A stretch of 64,000 nt of DNA from Brachyspira suanatina (GTDB taxonomy: Bacteria; Spirochaetota; Brachyspiria; Brachyspirales; Brachyspiraceae): contig NZ_CVLB01000001.1 of NCBI RefSeq assembly GCF_001049755.1, forward strand, positions 1 through 64,000, given 5' to 3'. Shown in pieces: positions 55,368 to 64,000 of the stretch. Numbering within the stretch: position 1 is the stretch's first letter; the number at the start of each line of letters is the position of its first letter. Made by a program: the position numbers and the translations under genes. The notes beneath the pieces were generated by a model that was not told the DNA's origin, did no database searches, and was given only the letters and a program-made list of their open reading frames with translations.

Positions 55368-55443
55368 TTTTTCCTATATTAATTTTTGTATTAGAGATAT
55401 TTTTTATTTTTTTCTTAATACTTGAAGTAGTTTTTACTACCAT
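55360..55443 (-). CDS. 27-residue basic peptide overlapping the frameshifted gene
   Basis: MVVKTTSSIKKKIKNISNTK, ending INIGKNE. AGGAAG lies 5 nt before the ATG, and its stop codon overlaps the next ATG (AATGAATAA), so the pair looks translationally coupled. A small basic peptide followed by a small acidic protein. Equally possible: the two were one gene. Confidence 0.35.
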   Translation of the reverse strand: MVVKTTSSIKKKIKNISNTKINIGKNE

Positions 55444-55466
55444 ATTTACTTCCTAAGATTTAAGTA

Positions 55467-55494
55467 TTGAATTCAAAACAATTTATATTATAAT
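55467..55494 (+). promoter_or_regulatory. Promoter upstream of the 67-residue protein and ligA
   Basis: TTGAAT (55467-55472), 16-nt spacer, TATAAT (55489-55494), 29 nt before the ATG at 55524. Confidence 0.55.
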
Positions 55495-55523
55495 GAGATT
55501 ACTATAAAGTTCAAGAGGTTAAT

Positions 55524-55727
55524 ATGTTAGATGATTATAAATTTAAAGTAGATGAGTTATTAGAAAAAGGTCAAGCTAAATTAGTGGAAGTTACAAAATC
55601 AGATGAGGGTAAAACACAAGAAAAAAGAGAAATAAATTTGAATGAGCTTAACGGAGAAGGATATAAAATTGTAAAGTTAATGCTTGAAGATTTAATAATC
55701 AGATACGGTAAATCAAAAGATCAATAA
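55524..55727 (+). CDS. Small conserved-looking acidic protein
   Basis: 67 residues, MLDDYKFKVDELLEKGQAKL ... LMLEDLIIRYGKS. Helical, highly charged, no signal. AAGAGG before the ATG and a good promoter support expression. 202 nt upstream of ligA. Family not recognised. Confidence 0.6.
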   Translation: MLDDYKFKVDELLEKGQAKLVEVTKSDEGKTQEKREINLNELNGEGYKIVKLMLEDLIIRYGKSKDQ

Positions 55728-55920
55728 TTAATCTATTATTTTAGTACTTTATAATTTCATATAAAAATATGTTTTATATGTATTGTATTTTTACGGATTT
55801 TATGAAGTTTGTAAAAAAATATGATATAAAAAATATTTTGTTAATAAAATCTAAATATATTTAGATAATTAACACTATACTATATTCAAATTAATACCAA
55901 TAAATTAAATCTTTTATTAA

Positions 55921-57921
<2,001 letters not shown>

Positions 57922-57950
57922 TACTTAAAATAAAAATAATAAATTGATTA

Positions 57951-57978
57951 TTGACTTTTTTATCAATAGTGTTATAAT
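57951..57978 (+). promoter_or_regulatory. Promoter upstream of the Abi RNA hairpin
   Basis: TTGACT (57951-57956), 16-nt spacer, TATAAT (57973-57978). Transcription would begin near 57985, just before the structured segment. Confidence 0.65.
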
Positions 57979-57984
57979 TTACAG

Positions 57985-58030
57985 TAACTATGTGCAGGGC
58001 TTCAGTTGCAAGACAGCTTACTCTGCACTT
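57985..58030 (+). ncRNA. Structured 5' RNA of the AbiF-type locus (candidate)
   Basis: Two-tier hairpin: outer GTGCAGGG (57992-57999) with CTCTGCAC (58021-58028), inner AGTTG (58004-58008) with CAGCT (58014-58018), 5-nt loop CAAGA. It lies between a good promoter and the first codon of the Abi gene (58034), with no ribosome site. AbiF-type proteins are known from the literature to be accompanied by an upstream non-coding RNA; whether this is that RNA or a leader hairpin is not settled. Confidence 0.45.
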
Positions 58031-58033
58031 ATT

Positions 58034-58804
58034 ATAAAACCATATAATAAACCTCCATTATCAATAGATGAACAATTATCCTTGCTCAAAAAAAGATGAT
58101 TAATAATAGATAATTATGAATTTGCTAAAAATGTATTATCAAATTTAAATTATTATAGTTTGAGTGGATATTTATATGTATTCGAAAAACACTCTAATAA
58201 TAGAACCCATATCTTTGAAAATGTTACATTTGAAGAAGTTATAAGATTTTTTAATACAGATGTAAAAATAATACAACTTATCCTGTCATGTGTTTCTTAT
58301 GTAGAAGTATATATGAAAAATATTATAGCTAGAACTTTTGTTGAAACTTACAATGATCCATTTTATAATTACAAAACTAATATTTATGATAATATTAACC
58401 CAGAAATAAATTCTCTAGCTGAAAATTCTAAAGAAATTTTCATAAAGCATTATAAAAATGAATATTCAAATTTTCCATAACTTCCTATATGGATAAGTGT
58501 AGAAATTATGAGTTTAGGAACTTTATCTAAGTTTTATTCTTATTCTGAAAATATTTACAAGGAAAATATTGTAAGTAAAATGAATTTAAATCATCATGAG
58601 TATCTAAAAAAATTTATGCATTTTTTAATTCTTATAAGAAATAAATCTGCTCATCATTCAAGAATTTTATGCATAAATTTAGATAATAAGATTAAACTTC
58701 CAAAACAATTACTTTTAAATAGTAATTATGATATACGATTATTAAATTCCAATACACTTTTTAATTTTATAGTAAATTTGGAATATATAGTAAAAGTATC
58801 ATAA
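58034..58804 (+). pseudogene. Abi_2 (AbiD/AbiF-type) abortive-infection protein, inactivated
   Basis: One continuous frame of ~257 codons: KPYNKPPLSIDEQLSLLKK-R, TGA (58097-58099), LIIDNYEFAKNVLSNLNYYS and LSGYLYVF, ..., EYSNFP, TAA (58478-58480), LPIWISVEIMSLGTLSKFYS, ..., RNKSAHHSRI. The KPxNKPPLSI opening, YYSLSGYL, GTLSKFY and the HEPN motif R-x4-H (RNKSAH) identify the family. The place of the start codon is ATA. So three single-base changes (start, two nonsense) and no frameshift killed it. The family are phage-triggered ribonucleases; this copy cannot make the whole protein. Confidence 0.82.
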
Positions 58805-58994
58805 ATATTTCCATCTTCAACATTATATTTTATATGCAAAATATACGAGCAGTTATATAAACTAATAAATAATAAATCTATAAAAGTAAAATATTTATAC
58901 ATGAAAATATAGTAATTATTGATAATTGGAAAGGGACAATTTTTTTAATTATTAATTATAATTAAAAAAATATTTACAGTTTCTTTGTTTTATT

Positions 58995-59245
58995 ATAATT
59001 CCCGCCCTTTATGCTTTATAATAAATTTAAAATTTTTTTATTCTAATTTTCTTTATAGTAAAAAATATAAAAAGCATACCCGCCCAAGTTGTTGTTAGAT
59101 TTAGAATTTCTTTAACGCACGGTTAATGTATTTTTATTTATCATGAGAATTGTATTATTGATTGATTTATATTTTTTATTTTATTCAGCGTGCGGATAAG
59201 AATATAAATCGGGAGGAATTTTTAAAAAAAACCTCCCGCACGGTG
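58995..59245. repeat. Type B right half and type A unit
   Basis: CCCGCCCTTTATGC (~59001), ATACCCGCCCAAG (~59079), type A from CGCACGG (~59117) to AGCGTGCGG (~59188), and another CCGCACGGTG at ~59236. This last unit runs to within 10 nt of the following gene's stop codon. 58805-58990 shows no feature. Confidence 0.65.
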
Positions 59246-59821
59246 TTAATAAAACTCTACTGAATTAATAGAATTAGCTATATTTTCCATTGAGGTGTAT
59301 TCATTATGGGTAGGGAAAGTATAGCTAAGTACTAGATAATTTGAATCTTTTGTATCGAATATAGTATAAAATAAAATTGTATTTTCTAATTGTATTTTAT
59401 ACTGTATATTCTTTCTACCATTAATATAGAAATAGTTTTTTAATATATTGTTATCTCTTTCCATCTTGTTTATATAGTTTATAAGTTTTTCTAAAGAATT
59501 ATTATTTTTTTTCATATAACCTACTAAACAAGTAGTCTGCGTTTTTTCTTCCCAAAATATACTTTCTATATGATATAGATCTTTAACATAACCTGTATTT
59601 TTTAATATGTGATTTTTATCTTCATCAGTTAGTCTTACAGAATTATTTAAAGGCATAAGTTTTACTTTAATATCTGATATATCGTATTTGTTTTGATATG
59701 ATATATCATTATCTAAACTTAGCTTTTTAAAATTTATATCTCTATTAGAAAATATATCTTTGTACGAATTAGTTGTGCATGATATTAAAAATAGTGTTAT
59801 TATAAAATATAGTGTTTTCAT
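59246..59821 (-). CDS. Lipoprotein, function unknown
   Basis: 191 residues. MKTLYFIITLFLISC gives a lipobox ending at Cys15. Mature part is a mixed alpha/beta domain (SIFWEEKTQTTCLVGYMKK, NTILFYTIFDTKDSNYLVLS). It is 17 nt after the Bor-like gene and so probably in the same unit. No recognised family. Confidence 0.7.
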   Translation of the reverse strand: MKTLYFIITLFLISCTTNSYKDIFSNRDINFKKLSLDNDISYQNKYDISDIKVKLMPLNNSVRLTDEDKNHILKNTGYVKDLYHIESIFWEEKTQTTCLVGYMKKNNNSLEKLINYINKMERDNNILKNYFYINGRKNIQYKIQLENTILFYTIFDTKDSNYLVLSYTFPTHNEYTSMENIANSINSVEFY

Positions 59822-59838
59822 TTTTATTTTTTATTTTA

Positions 59839-60129
59839 TTATTTTCTTACAGTTACAGTTCTGCTTGTAAAACCAATTATTCCTGTAAATAGATTAATGA
59901 AGAAATCTCCAGCATTGCTTCTAGTATATATTTCATAATTTTCACTTCCACCTGCTAGTCTTTCAACATCAACATCGTTTACAGGCACTAATCCCCATAA
60001 AGCATACCATTGCTTTCTTGTCAAAGTAACTCCGGTTTGAGGACCATCTCCAACCAAATGCCTATGCTGATAAGAGCATGAAAGGGCAAATATAGAAATG
60101 ATTGAGAGTAAAATTATCACTTTTACCAT
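59839..60129 (-). CDS. Bor-family lipoprotein
   Basis: 96 residues. Signal MVKVIILLSIISIFALSC with lipobox. The mature part matches phage lambda Bor: QHRHLVGDGPQTG, KQWYALWGLVPVNDVD, LAGGSENYEIYT, FINLFTGIIGFTSRTVTV. Bor is a surface lipoprotein linked to serum resistance in E. coli; here the role is unknown. AAGGAG lies before the ATG. First gene of a two-gene unit under a promoter with an operator-like palindrome. Confidence 0.82.
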   Translation of the reverse strand: MVKVIILLSIISIFALSCSYQHRHLVGDGPQTGVTLTRKQWYALWGLVPVNDVDVERLAGGSENYEIYTRSNAGDFFINLFTGIIGFTSRTVTVRK

Positions 60130-60167
60130 AAAAACTCCTTAAAATTTGTTGAATTTTTCACATATAG

Positions 60168-60207
60168 TGAACAATGTTCAGTTTAACATAATAAAGCTGT
60201 TTGTCAA
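60168..60207 (-). promoter_or_regulatory. Promoter with palindromic operator for the Bor-like unit
   Basis: Reverse strand: TTGACA (60207-60202), 16-nt spacer, TAAACT (60186-60181). Immediately downstream, over the expected start point, is the perfect dyad TGAACA-A-TGTTCA (60168-60180). This is a layout expected for repression. Confidence 0.55.
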
Positions 60208-60355
60208 TGAAAAAAGCTAAAATAAAAACATGAATACTAAATTGTTCATTTTGCTTATAAGAAATAGTTTTCAATAGCAAAACAATATCTTTAAATTATA
60301 ATATTATATAGTGTATTTATATATTTTTGATTTAACTTAAATGAATAATTTTTGT

Positions 60356-60361
60356 TATAAT
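60356..60361 (+). promoter_or_regulatory. -10 box placed for a leaderless transcript
   Basis: TATAAT ends 7 nt before the ATG at 60369 and no ribosome site is present. A weak -35 (TTTAAC, 60331-60336) is 19 nt upstream. The start point would fall at or beside the ATG. Confidence 0.4.
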
Positions 60362-60368
60362 ATTAAAA

Positions 60369-62780
60369 ATGAAACAAAATAAAAAAATATTCTTATTATC
60401 GTATTTAGTATTTATATCAGCAATAATTCTATTTATTGTAATTTTTTCTATTCTTGGAAGTATAGAGAGAGTAGGATATTTATCAAATTTCAATCATATA
60501 TTGGAGAATAAATATTATTTCACATTAAAATTCAATAGCAGTATTTTCAAGAATAATAAAATATATAGAGTATATCCAAACACAAATGAAATGCCTGATA
60601 ATGTTACAAATATAAGATGGAGCGGAAGCTATTATGGAAATTTAGTTTTAGGCGATTCAAGCATACAATTAAAAGAAAATGATAAAATAGAAAATATTAA
60701 ATATACAGTTAAAATACAAAAAAATGTATTTTTATTTTTATTGTTTATTATAATAGTTTTTCCAGCAATTTATTTTTATGTAATACCTAATATATATTAT
60801 CATCATAAACCATATATTTTCTTTTTTGTTCTTAATTCTTTTTTTTATTTGATAACATCAAATTTATTAATGCCTTTATTCTCTATGATGAAGCTTGATT
60901 TTAATATATATGATTTTTTATATACTTATCTATTTGTAATGACAGCTTATAATTTGCTTGTATACTATCCTTTTAATTTAGGCAATATAAAAAATATTAG
61001 GATAATATTAACGTCTTTATTTTGTGTAGTTTCAATATTCTCATTTTTTGCTATAGAGTCAATAAGTTTAACAGTACTTAATATGGTGATATTATTTTCA
61101 GATATGCCTAATCTTTATTCATCGCTTATTACAGTTCTTCCAATGCATTTAAAAATTATTACTATAACAGTGAGCATAATATACTTTACTTCTTTAGTAG
61201 CTTTTGTAATATTATTTATTTTTAATATATATAAAATATTTATAGAGAGAAGTAAAATAGCATCTTTAGTGATGACAGCTTTTATAATATTTAGCGTATT
61301 TTATTTATTTTTTAAGCCTAAGAATATAGATATATGGAGTATAGATTTTGTAAGAAATGCTAAAAGAAATGGTATAATAAATACACTTAATTATAGAATA
61401 AATTATGACAGATTAAATAATATAAAGCCAAGTAAAGAATTAGTATCAGATTCAATAAAATTATTAAAAGAATATGAATCAAAAAGAGATGTATCAAAAC
61501 TTTATTTAAAATCCACAAAGAATATTTTAGATAATATAAAAAAATTAGAAGATGATATGCATTCTATATTGATTGAGGCTTCATCTAAAAACAGTAATTT
61601 TGTTTATAATAATGAAAATATAAATTATGAATATATAGAACAATTAAAAAACAATTATTATGATATATATACTAATATAGAAGCATCGATTACAAATGAT
61701 TTATCAAAAATAGAGGAATTAAAAAAAGGTTTAAAAAGAGATGTATATTTAATATTCTTAGAATCTTTTTATGATTATTCACATTTTAGAAAATTATTTA
61801 ATAAAGATCCTTTCCCTAAAGAGTACAGGAAATGGGCTGACTTATCAAGAAAAATAGCCCCTAATGTTAATAACGGAAGTTTTTATGCAAGGCTTTCAGG
61901 ACTTACAGGATCATCTCCTCTTTATCCAAAAACTCAGTCAGAAAAGATAGAAAATACTTTACCGTATATTCTTTCGAAAAACGGATATAATACAATAGCC
62001 TTGGAAGAAGCATTGAATACTTATAATTTAAAAACTTTCTATCCTTCAATAGGTTTTAAATCTCAGGTGTTCGGATTAGGAACTACAAATATTAATACAT
62101 ATTTAGGCACAAATATTGATAATTTGGGAAGTCCTGTATTTGCTGCAGGCTTTACTATTTTAGGACATACTGATTCGCATTTATCTAATGATTTAAACTT
62201 TGCCGAAAACAATAAAAAGTTTTTAGATAATTTTGAAGGTAATGATAAACTTCATATAATAGAAACCATTGATAATTCTGCAATGACAGCAATAAATATT
62301 CTAGAGATAAGAGATACCATTTTAAAACATTCACCTAATGCAATTATAATATTTAAACATGATCATCTTTATCCTTATTTGAAAGCTATAATAGAACGTT
62401 CCAGCATAGATGAAAAAATAAAAACTAATTTTCTAAATGATTATAAGCCTTCTCCTATACTCATTTGGGACGGTACTAACGGAGCATATAAAGCAAATGA
62501 AAATTTCGCTCCTGAAAATATACCTTTATTTATAGCTGCTAATTTGAATGTTGATTATACAAATAGTGTTATATCTCTTTTATACAAAGAAGAAATTGAT
62601 GATACTATCAGCACTTATAATAAATTTTATCATACAACAAATGATTCCATTATAGATAATAGCGAAGTTTCAAATATGATGATATTTAAATATGAGAATG
62701 CTCAAAGAACATTATCGCAGGATATTTTTCAGGGTAAAAAACATTATTATAATTTGATAAAAGAATTAACTAATAATTAG
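60369..62780 (+). CDS. LTA-synthase-like membrane phosphotransferase (sulfatase fold)
   Basis: 803 residues. N-terminal membrane segment (~10-32), extracytoplasmic loop, then about six more segments to ~320, then a helical linker and a large alkaline-phosphatase/sulfatase-type domain from ~455. That domain has YLIFLESFYD (metal Glu), NNGSFYARLSGLTG where the LtaS nucleophile Thr is replaced by Ser, GHTDSHL, and FKHDHLYP (metal Asp-His). It probably moves a phosphoglycerol or phosphoethanolamine group onto an envelope glycan; spirochaetes lack classic LTA, so the acceptor is open. It has no ribosome site and may be leaderless. Confidence 0.7.
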   Translation: MKQNKKIFLLSYLVFISAIILFIVIFSILGSIERVGYLSNFNHILENKYYFTLKFNSSIFKNNKIYRVYPNTNEMPDNVTNIRWSGSYYGNLVLGDSSIQLKENDKIENIKYTVKIQKNVFLFLLFIIIVFPAIYFYVIPNIYYHHKPYIFFFVLNSFFYLITSNLLMPLFSMMKLDFNIYDFLYTYLFVMTAYNLLVYYPFNLGNIKNIRIILTSLFCVVSIFSFFAIESISLTVLNMVILFSDMPNLYSSLITVLPMHLKIITITVSIIYFTSLVAFVILFIFNIYKIFIERSKIASLVMTAFIIFSVFYLFFKPKNIDIWSIDFVRNAKRNGIINTLNYRINYDRLNNIKPSKELVSDSIKLLKEYESKRDVSKLYLKSTKNILDNIKKLEDDMHSILIEASSKNSNFVYNNENINYEYIEQLKNNYYDIYTNIEASITNDLSKIEELKKGLKRDVYLIFLESFYDYSHFRKLFNKDPFPKEYRKWADLSRKIAPNVNNGSFYARLSGLTGSSPLYPKTQSEKIENTLPYILSKNGYNTIALEEALNTYNLKTFYPSIGFKSQVFGLGTTNINTYLGTNIDNLGSPVFAAGFTILGHTDSHLSNDLNFAENNKKFLDNFEGNDKLHIIETIDNSAMTAINILEIRDTILKHSPNAIIIFKHDHLYPYLKAIIERSSIDEKIKTNFLNDYKPSPILIWDGTNGAYKANENFAPENIPLFIAANLNVDYTNSVISLLYKEEIDDTISTYNKFYHTTNDSIIDNSEVSNMMIFKYENAQRTLSQDIFQGKKHYYNLIKELTNN

Positions 62781-62801
62781 AATTATTTAAATTGTATTAT
62801 T

Positions 62802-62961
62802 ATTGCTTTAATTATCGAATCTAACTTTTATATTAATTCTACTATCTTTTATTATTGTTAAGTAATAAACTTGCTAAAATATAGCTTACAACTAAAGTTA
62901 TCAGCTGCTCGTTTATTGCTTTAATTATCAAATCCAACTTTTATGTTAATTCTACTATCTT
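62802..62961. repeat. Duplicated 3' end of the HTH gene flanking a small hairpin element
   Basis: 62802-62848 repeats 62915-62961 with 3 differences in 47; on the reverse strand both code DSRINIKVxFDN-stop. Between them is a ~59-nt segment with ends AGTAATAAAC and GTTTATTGCT, the shorter relative of the element at 37162. So the gene tail occurs twice with the element in between. Confidence 0.75.
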
Positions 62962-63394
62962 CTTCTTGAATATTTCTTTTTAATTCTGCTTTCTCCAATC
63001 TTTTATTGTTTCTATTTTTTAAAATTTCAAAAAATACTATGATAGCTCTTTCGCTTGGAGGATTATATTTATTTATTATTTTTCTAGTTTTTGATTCTTT
63101 ACCATCTTTATCAGTTTTTATTTCTCTTATTATTTCTTTACTATAATATCCTAATGCTTTTTTTATCAATGCATTTTCTATTTTTATTTTAACGTCTTTC
63201 AAATATTCTTCTTTTGCCTTTCTTATTTTTTTTATCAAACTCTTTTTATATTTTTTGCTTGATTTATTTATATATTCTTTTAAATCATCATAGTTTATAT
63301 TTAGTTTTTTGCTTATTTCTTCAAATGTAGGATTATATTTTTTTATGATTTCGTATATTTGTTTTTCTGTTTCTTTATTATATTTTGTATTCAT
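62921..63394 (-). CDS. Terminase-small-subunit-like HTH protein
   Basis: 157 residues, very basic. N-terminal helix-turn-helix (NPTFEEISKKLNINYDDLKEY), a middle region like phage terminase small subunits (IENALIKKALGYYSKEIIRE, KIINKYNPPSERAIIVFFEI) and a charged tail. That it has the K..YNPPSERAI segment typical of terminase-small/phBC6A51-type proteins supports the call. It may pair with the orphan large subunit at 35608, though they are 26 kb apart. The ribosome site is AAGGATATTGTT. Confidence 0.65.
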   Translation of the reverse strand: MNTKYNKETEKQIYEIIKKYNPTFEEISKKLNINYDDLKEYINKSSKKYKKSLIKKIRKAKEEYLKDVKIKIENALIKKALGYYSKEIIREIKTDKDGKESKTRKIINKYNPPSERAIIVFFEILKNRNNKRLEKAELKRNIQEEDSRINIKVGFDN

Positions 63395-63525
63395 AACAAT
63401 ATCCTTAAAAAAATTTATGCTATAAAATAATCAAAAAATATAAGTGATTATAATTTTAAAAAAGATGTTGCTATAAATAATAATTATTATATAATAATAC
63501 ATATTAATAGATTGGAGCTTATATT

Positions 63526-63900
63526 ATGGTTAAGAAAATAGCATTATTCCATTTATTTTTATTAGTTTTGGTATCCTGCAATGCTAATAGTGACGGCACC
63601 ACATCTGCTTCAGCTGCAGCAAAAGAACCTCCAAGAGAAAGTAAGGGCTTAACTAATTTTACAGGTATTTGGCAGGCAAAATTTCCAAATAATGAATCAA
63701 GCATTGTAATAGAGAACAGAGAAAACATACTATATAATGATTTTAAAGCTTCATCTATAGAAGATTTAGGAAATGATAGATATAAAATGAGTATATCGGG
63801 AGATAAAACTTTTTCTATTACATTGAAATTTAAATCAGATACTGAAGGAACAGTAGAAGATGATAATTTAGGAATAGGTACTTTAACAAAATCAAAATGA
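63526..63900 (+). CDS. Small lipoprotein, function unknown
   Basis: 124 residues. MVKKIALFHLFLLVLVSC lipobox (Cys18). After a Ser/Thr/Ala linker the mature domain is beta-rich (TGIWQAKFPNNESSIVIENR, YKMSISGDKTFSITLKFKSD) and resembles the lipoprotein at 39821. TTGGAG before the ATG. Followed by its own terminator. Confidence 0.72.
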   Translation: MVKKIALFHLFLLVLVSCNANSDGTTSASAAAKEPPRESKGLTNFTGIWQAKFPNNESSIVIENRENILYNDFKASSIEDLGNDRYKMSISGDKTFSITLKFKSDTEGTVEDDNLGIGTLTKSK

Positions 63901-63926
63901 TAAATATTCAAATGTCATAATGTCTC

Positions 63927-63958
63927 TAAAAAGCCCCATTTTAATATGGGGTTTTTTT
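63927..63958 (+). terminator. Terminator of the last lipoprotein gene
   Basis: CCCCAT (63934-63939) with ATGGGG (63946-63951), A's before and T7 after; symmetrical enough to work both ways. Confidence 0.85.
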
Positions 63959-63967
63959 ATTATTAAA

Positions 63968-64000
63968 TTATTCCTCTGTATTATTTTCATCGTTTTCTTC
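63968..64000 (-). CDS. 3' end of a reverse-strand gene entering from the right
   Basis: Only ten codons and a stop are in the window: EENDENNTEE-stop. The acidic tail and the shared bidirectional terminator suggest a real convergent gene, but nothing more can be said. Confidence 0.35.
   Translation of the reverse strand, partial: EENDENNTEE

Overview
The window comes from a very AT-rich spirochaete, almost certainly a Brachyspira species. The evidence is strongly A/T-ending codon use, many short signal-peptide and lipoprotein genes, several methyl-accepting chemotaxis proteins, a CarD plus PIN/TRAM pair, 2-oxoacid:ferredoxin oxidoreductases of strict anaerobes, rubrerythrin, and families expanded in Brachyspira (TPR proteins, Rpn/PD-(D/E)XK nucleases, DUF4132). 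The genus call is from gene content and recall, not from a search.

Layout. 1-16.4 kb: a chemotaxis receptor cut by the left edge; a two-gene fused 2-oxoacid (probably pyruvate):ferredoxin oxidoreductase behind a good promoter; peptidase T; a TcyP-type cystine symporter; an 800-residue TPR protein; a separate four-gene branched-chain 2-oxoacid:ferredoxin oxidoreductase operon whose last codons and terminator are present three times in tandem; a decayed Rpn-type nuclease; a small outer-membrane protein. 16.4-23.7 kb: a reverse-strand carD / PIN-TRAM / cyclase operon, a MATE exporter, a DUF4241 protein, and a chemotaxis receptor split by one nonsense codon. 23.7-30.9 kb: a reverse-strand glycerol operon (glpF, glpK, GlpA-like dehydrogenase, FAD reductase, arginase-family protein, DUF1667) with rubrerythrin upstream. 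Glycerol enters by the channel, is phosphorylated, and glycerol-3-phosphate is oxidised by the flavoprotein pair, with DUF1667 as the usual third partner. 31-35 kb: MFS exporter, small TPR protein, SGNH hydrolase, aldo/keto reductase, small transaldolase.

35-64 kb is more accessory: an orphan phage terminase large subunit; a decayed beta-barrel gene; lipoproteins; a DJ-1 protein; a secreted Asn/Tyr-rich protein with a PepSY-like tail; a nicotinamidase-like gene; tRNA-Gly; a cluster of three DUF2262-like paralogues interleaved with two DUF4132 proteins; a DUF4236 protein; ligA; a dead AbiF-type gene whose promoter and 5' RNA hairpin still look intact; a Bor-like lipoprotein with a palindromic operator; an LTA-synthase-like membrane enzyme; and a terminase-small-like HTH gene.

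Non-coding structure is the striking part. Most longer intergenic gaps are filled with three dispersed repeat types: (A) an ~80-nt AT-rich unit ended by inverted CGCACGGT/ACCGTGCG; (B) a ~210-nt imperfect palindrome with CTTGGGYGGGTGCT ends and a AAAGTTTTAAAACTTT centre; (G) a ~350-480-nt GC-richer element. At three unrelated genes the last codons plus the downstream hairpin are tandemly duplicated. At least six genes are disrupted, in most cases by a single sense-to-TAA/TGA change.
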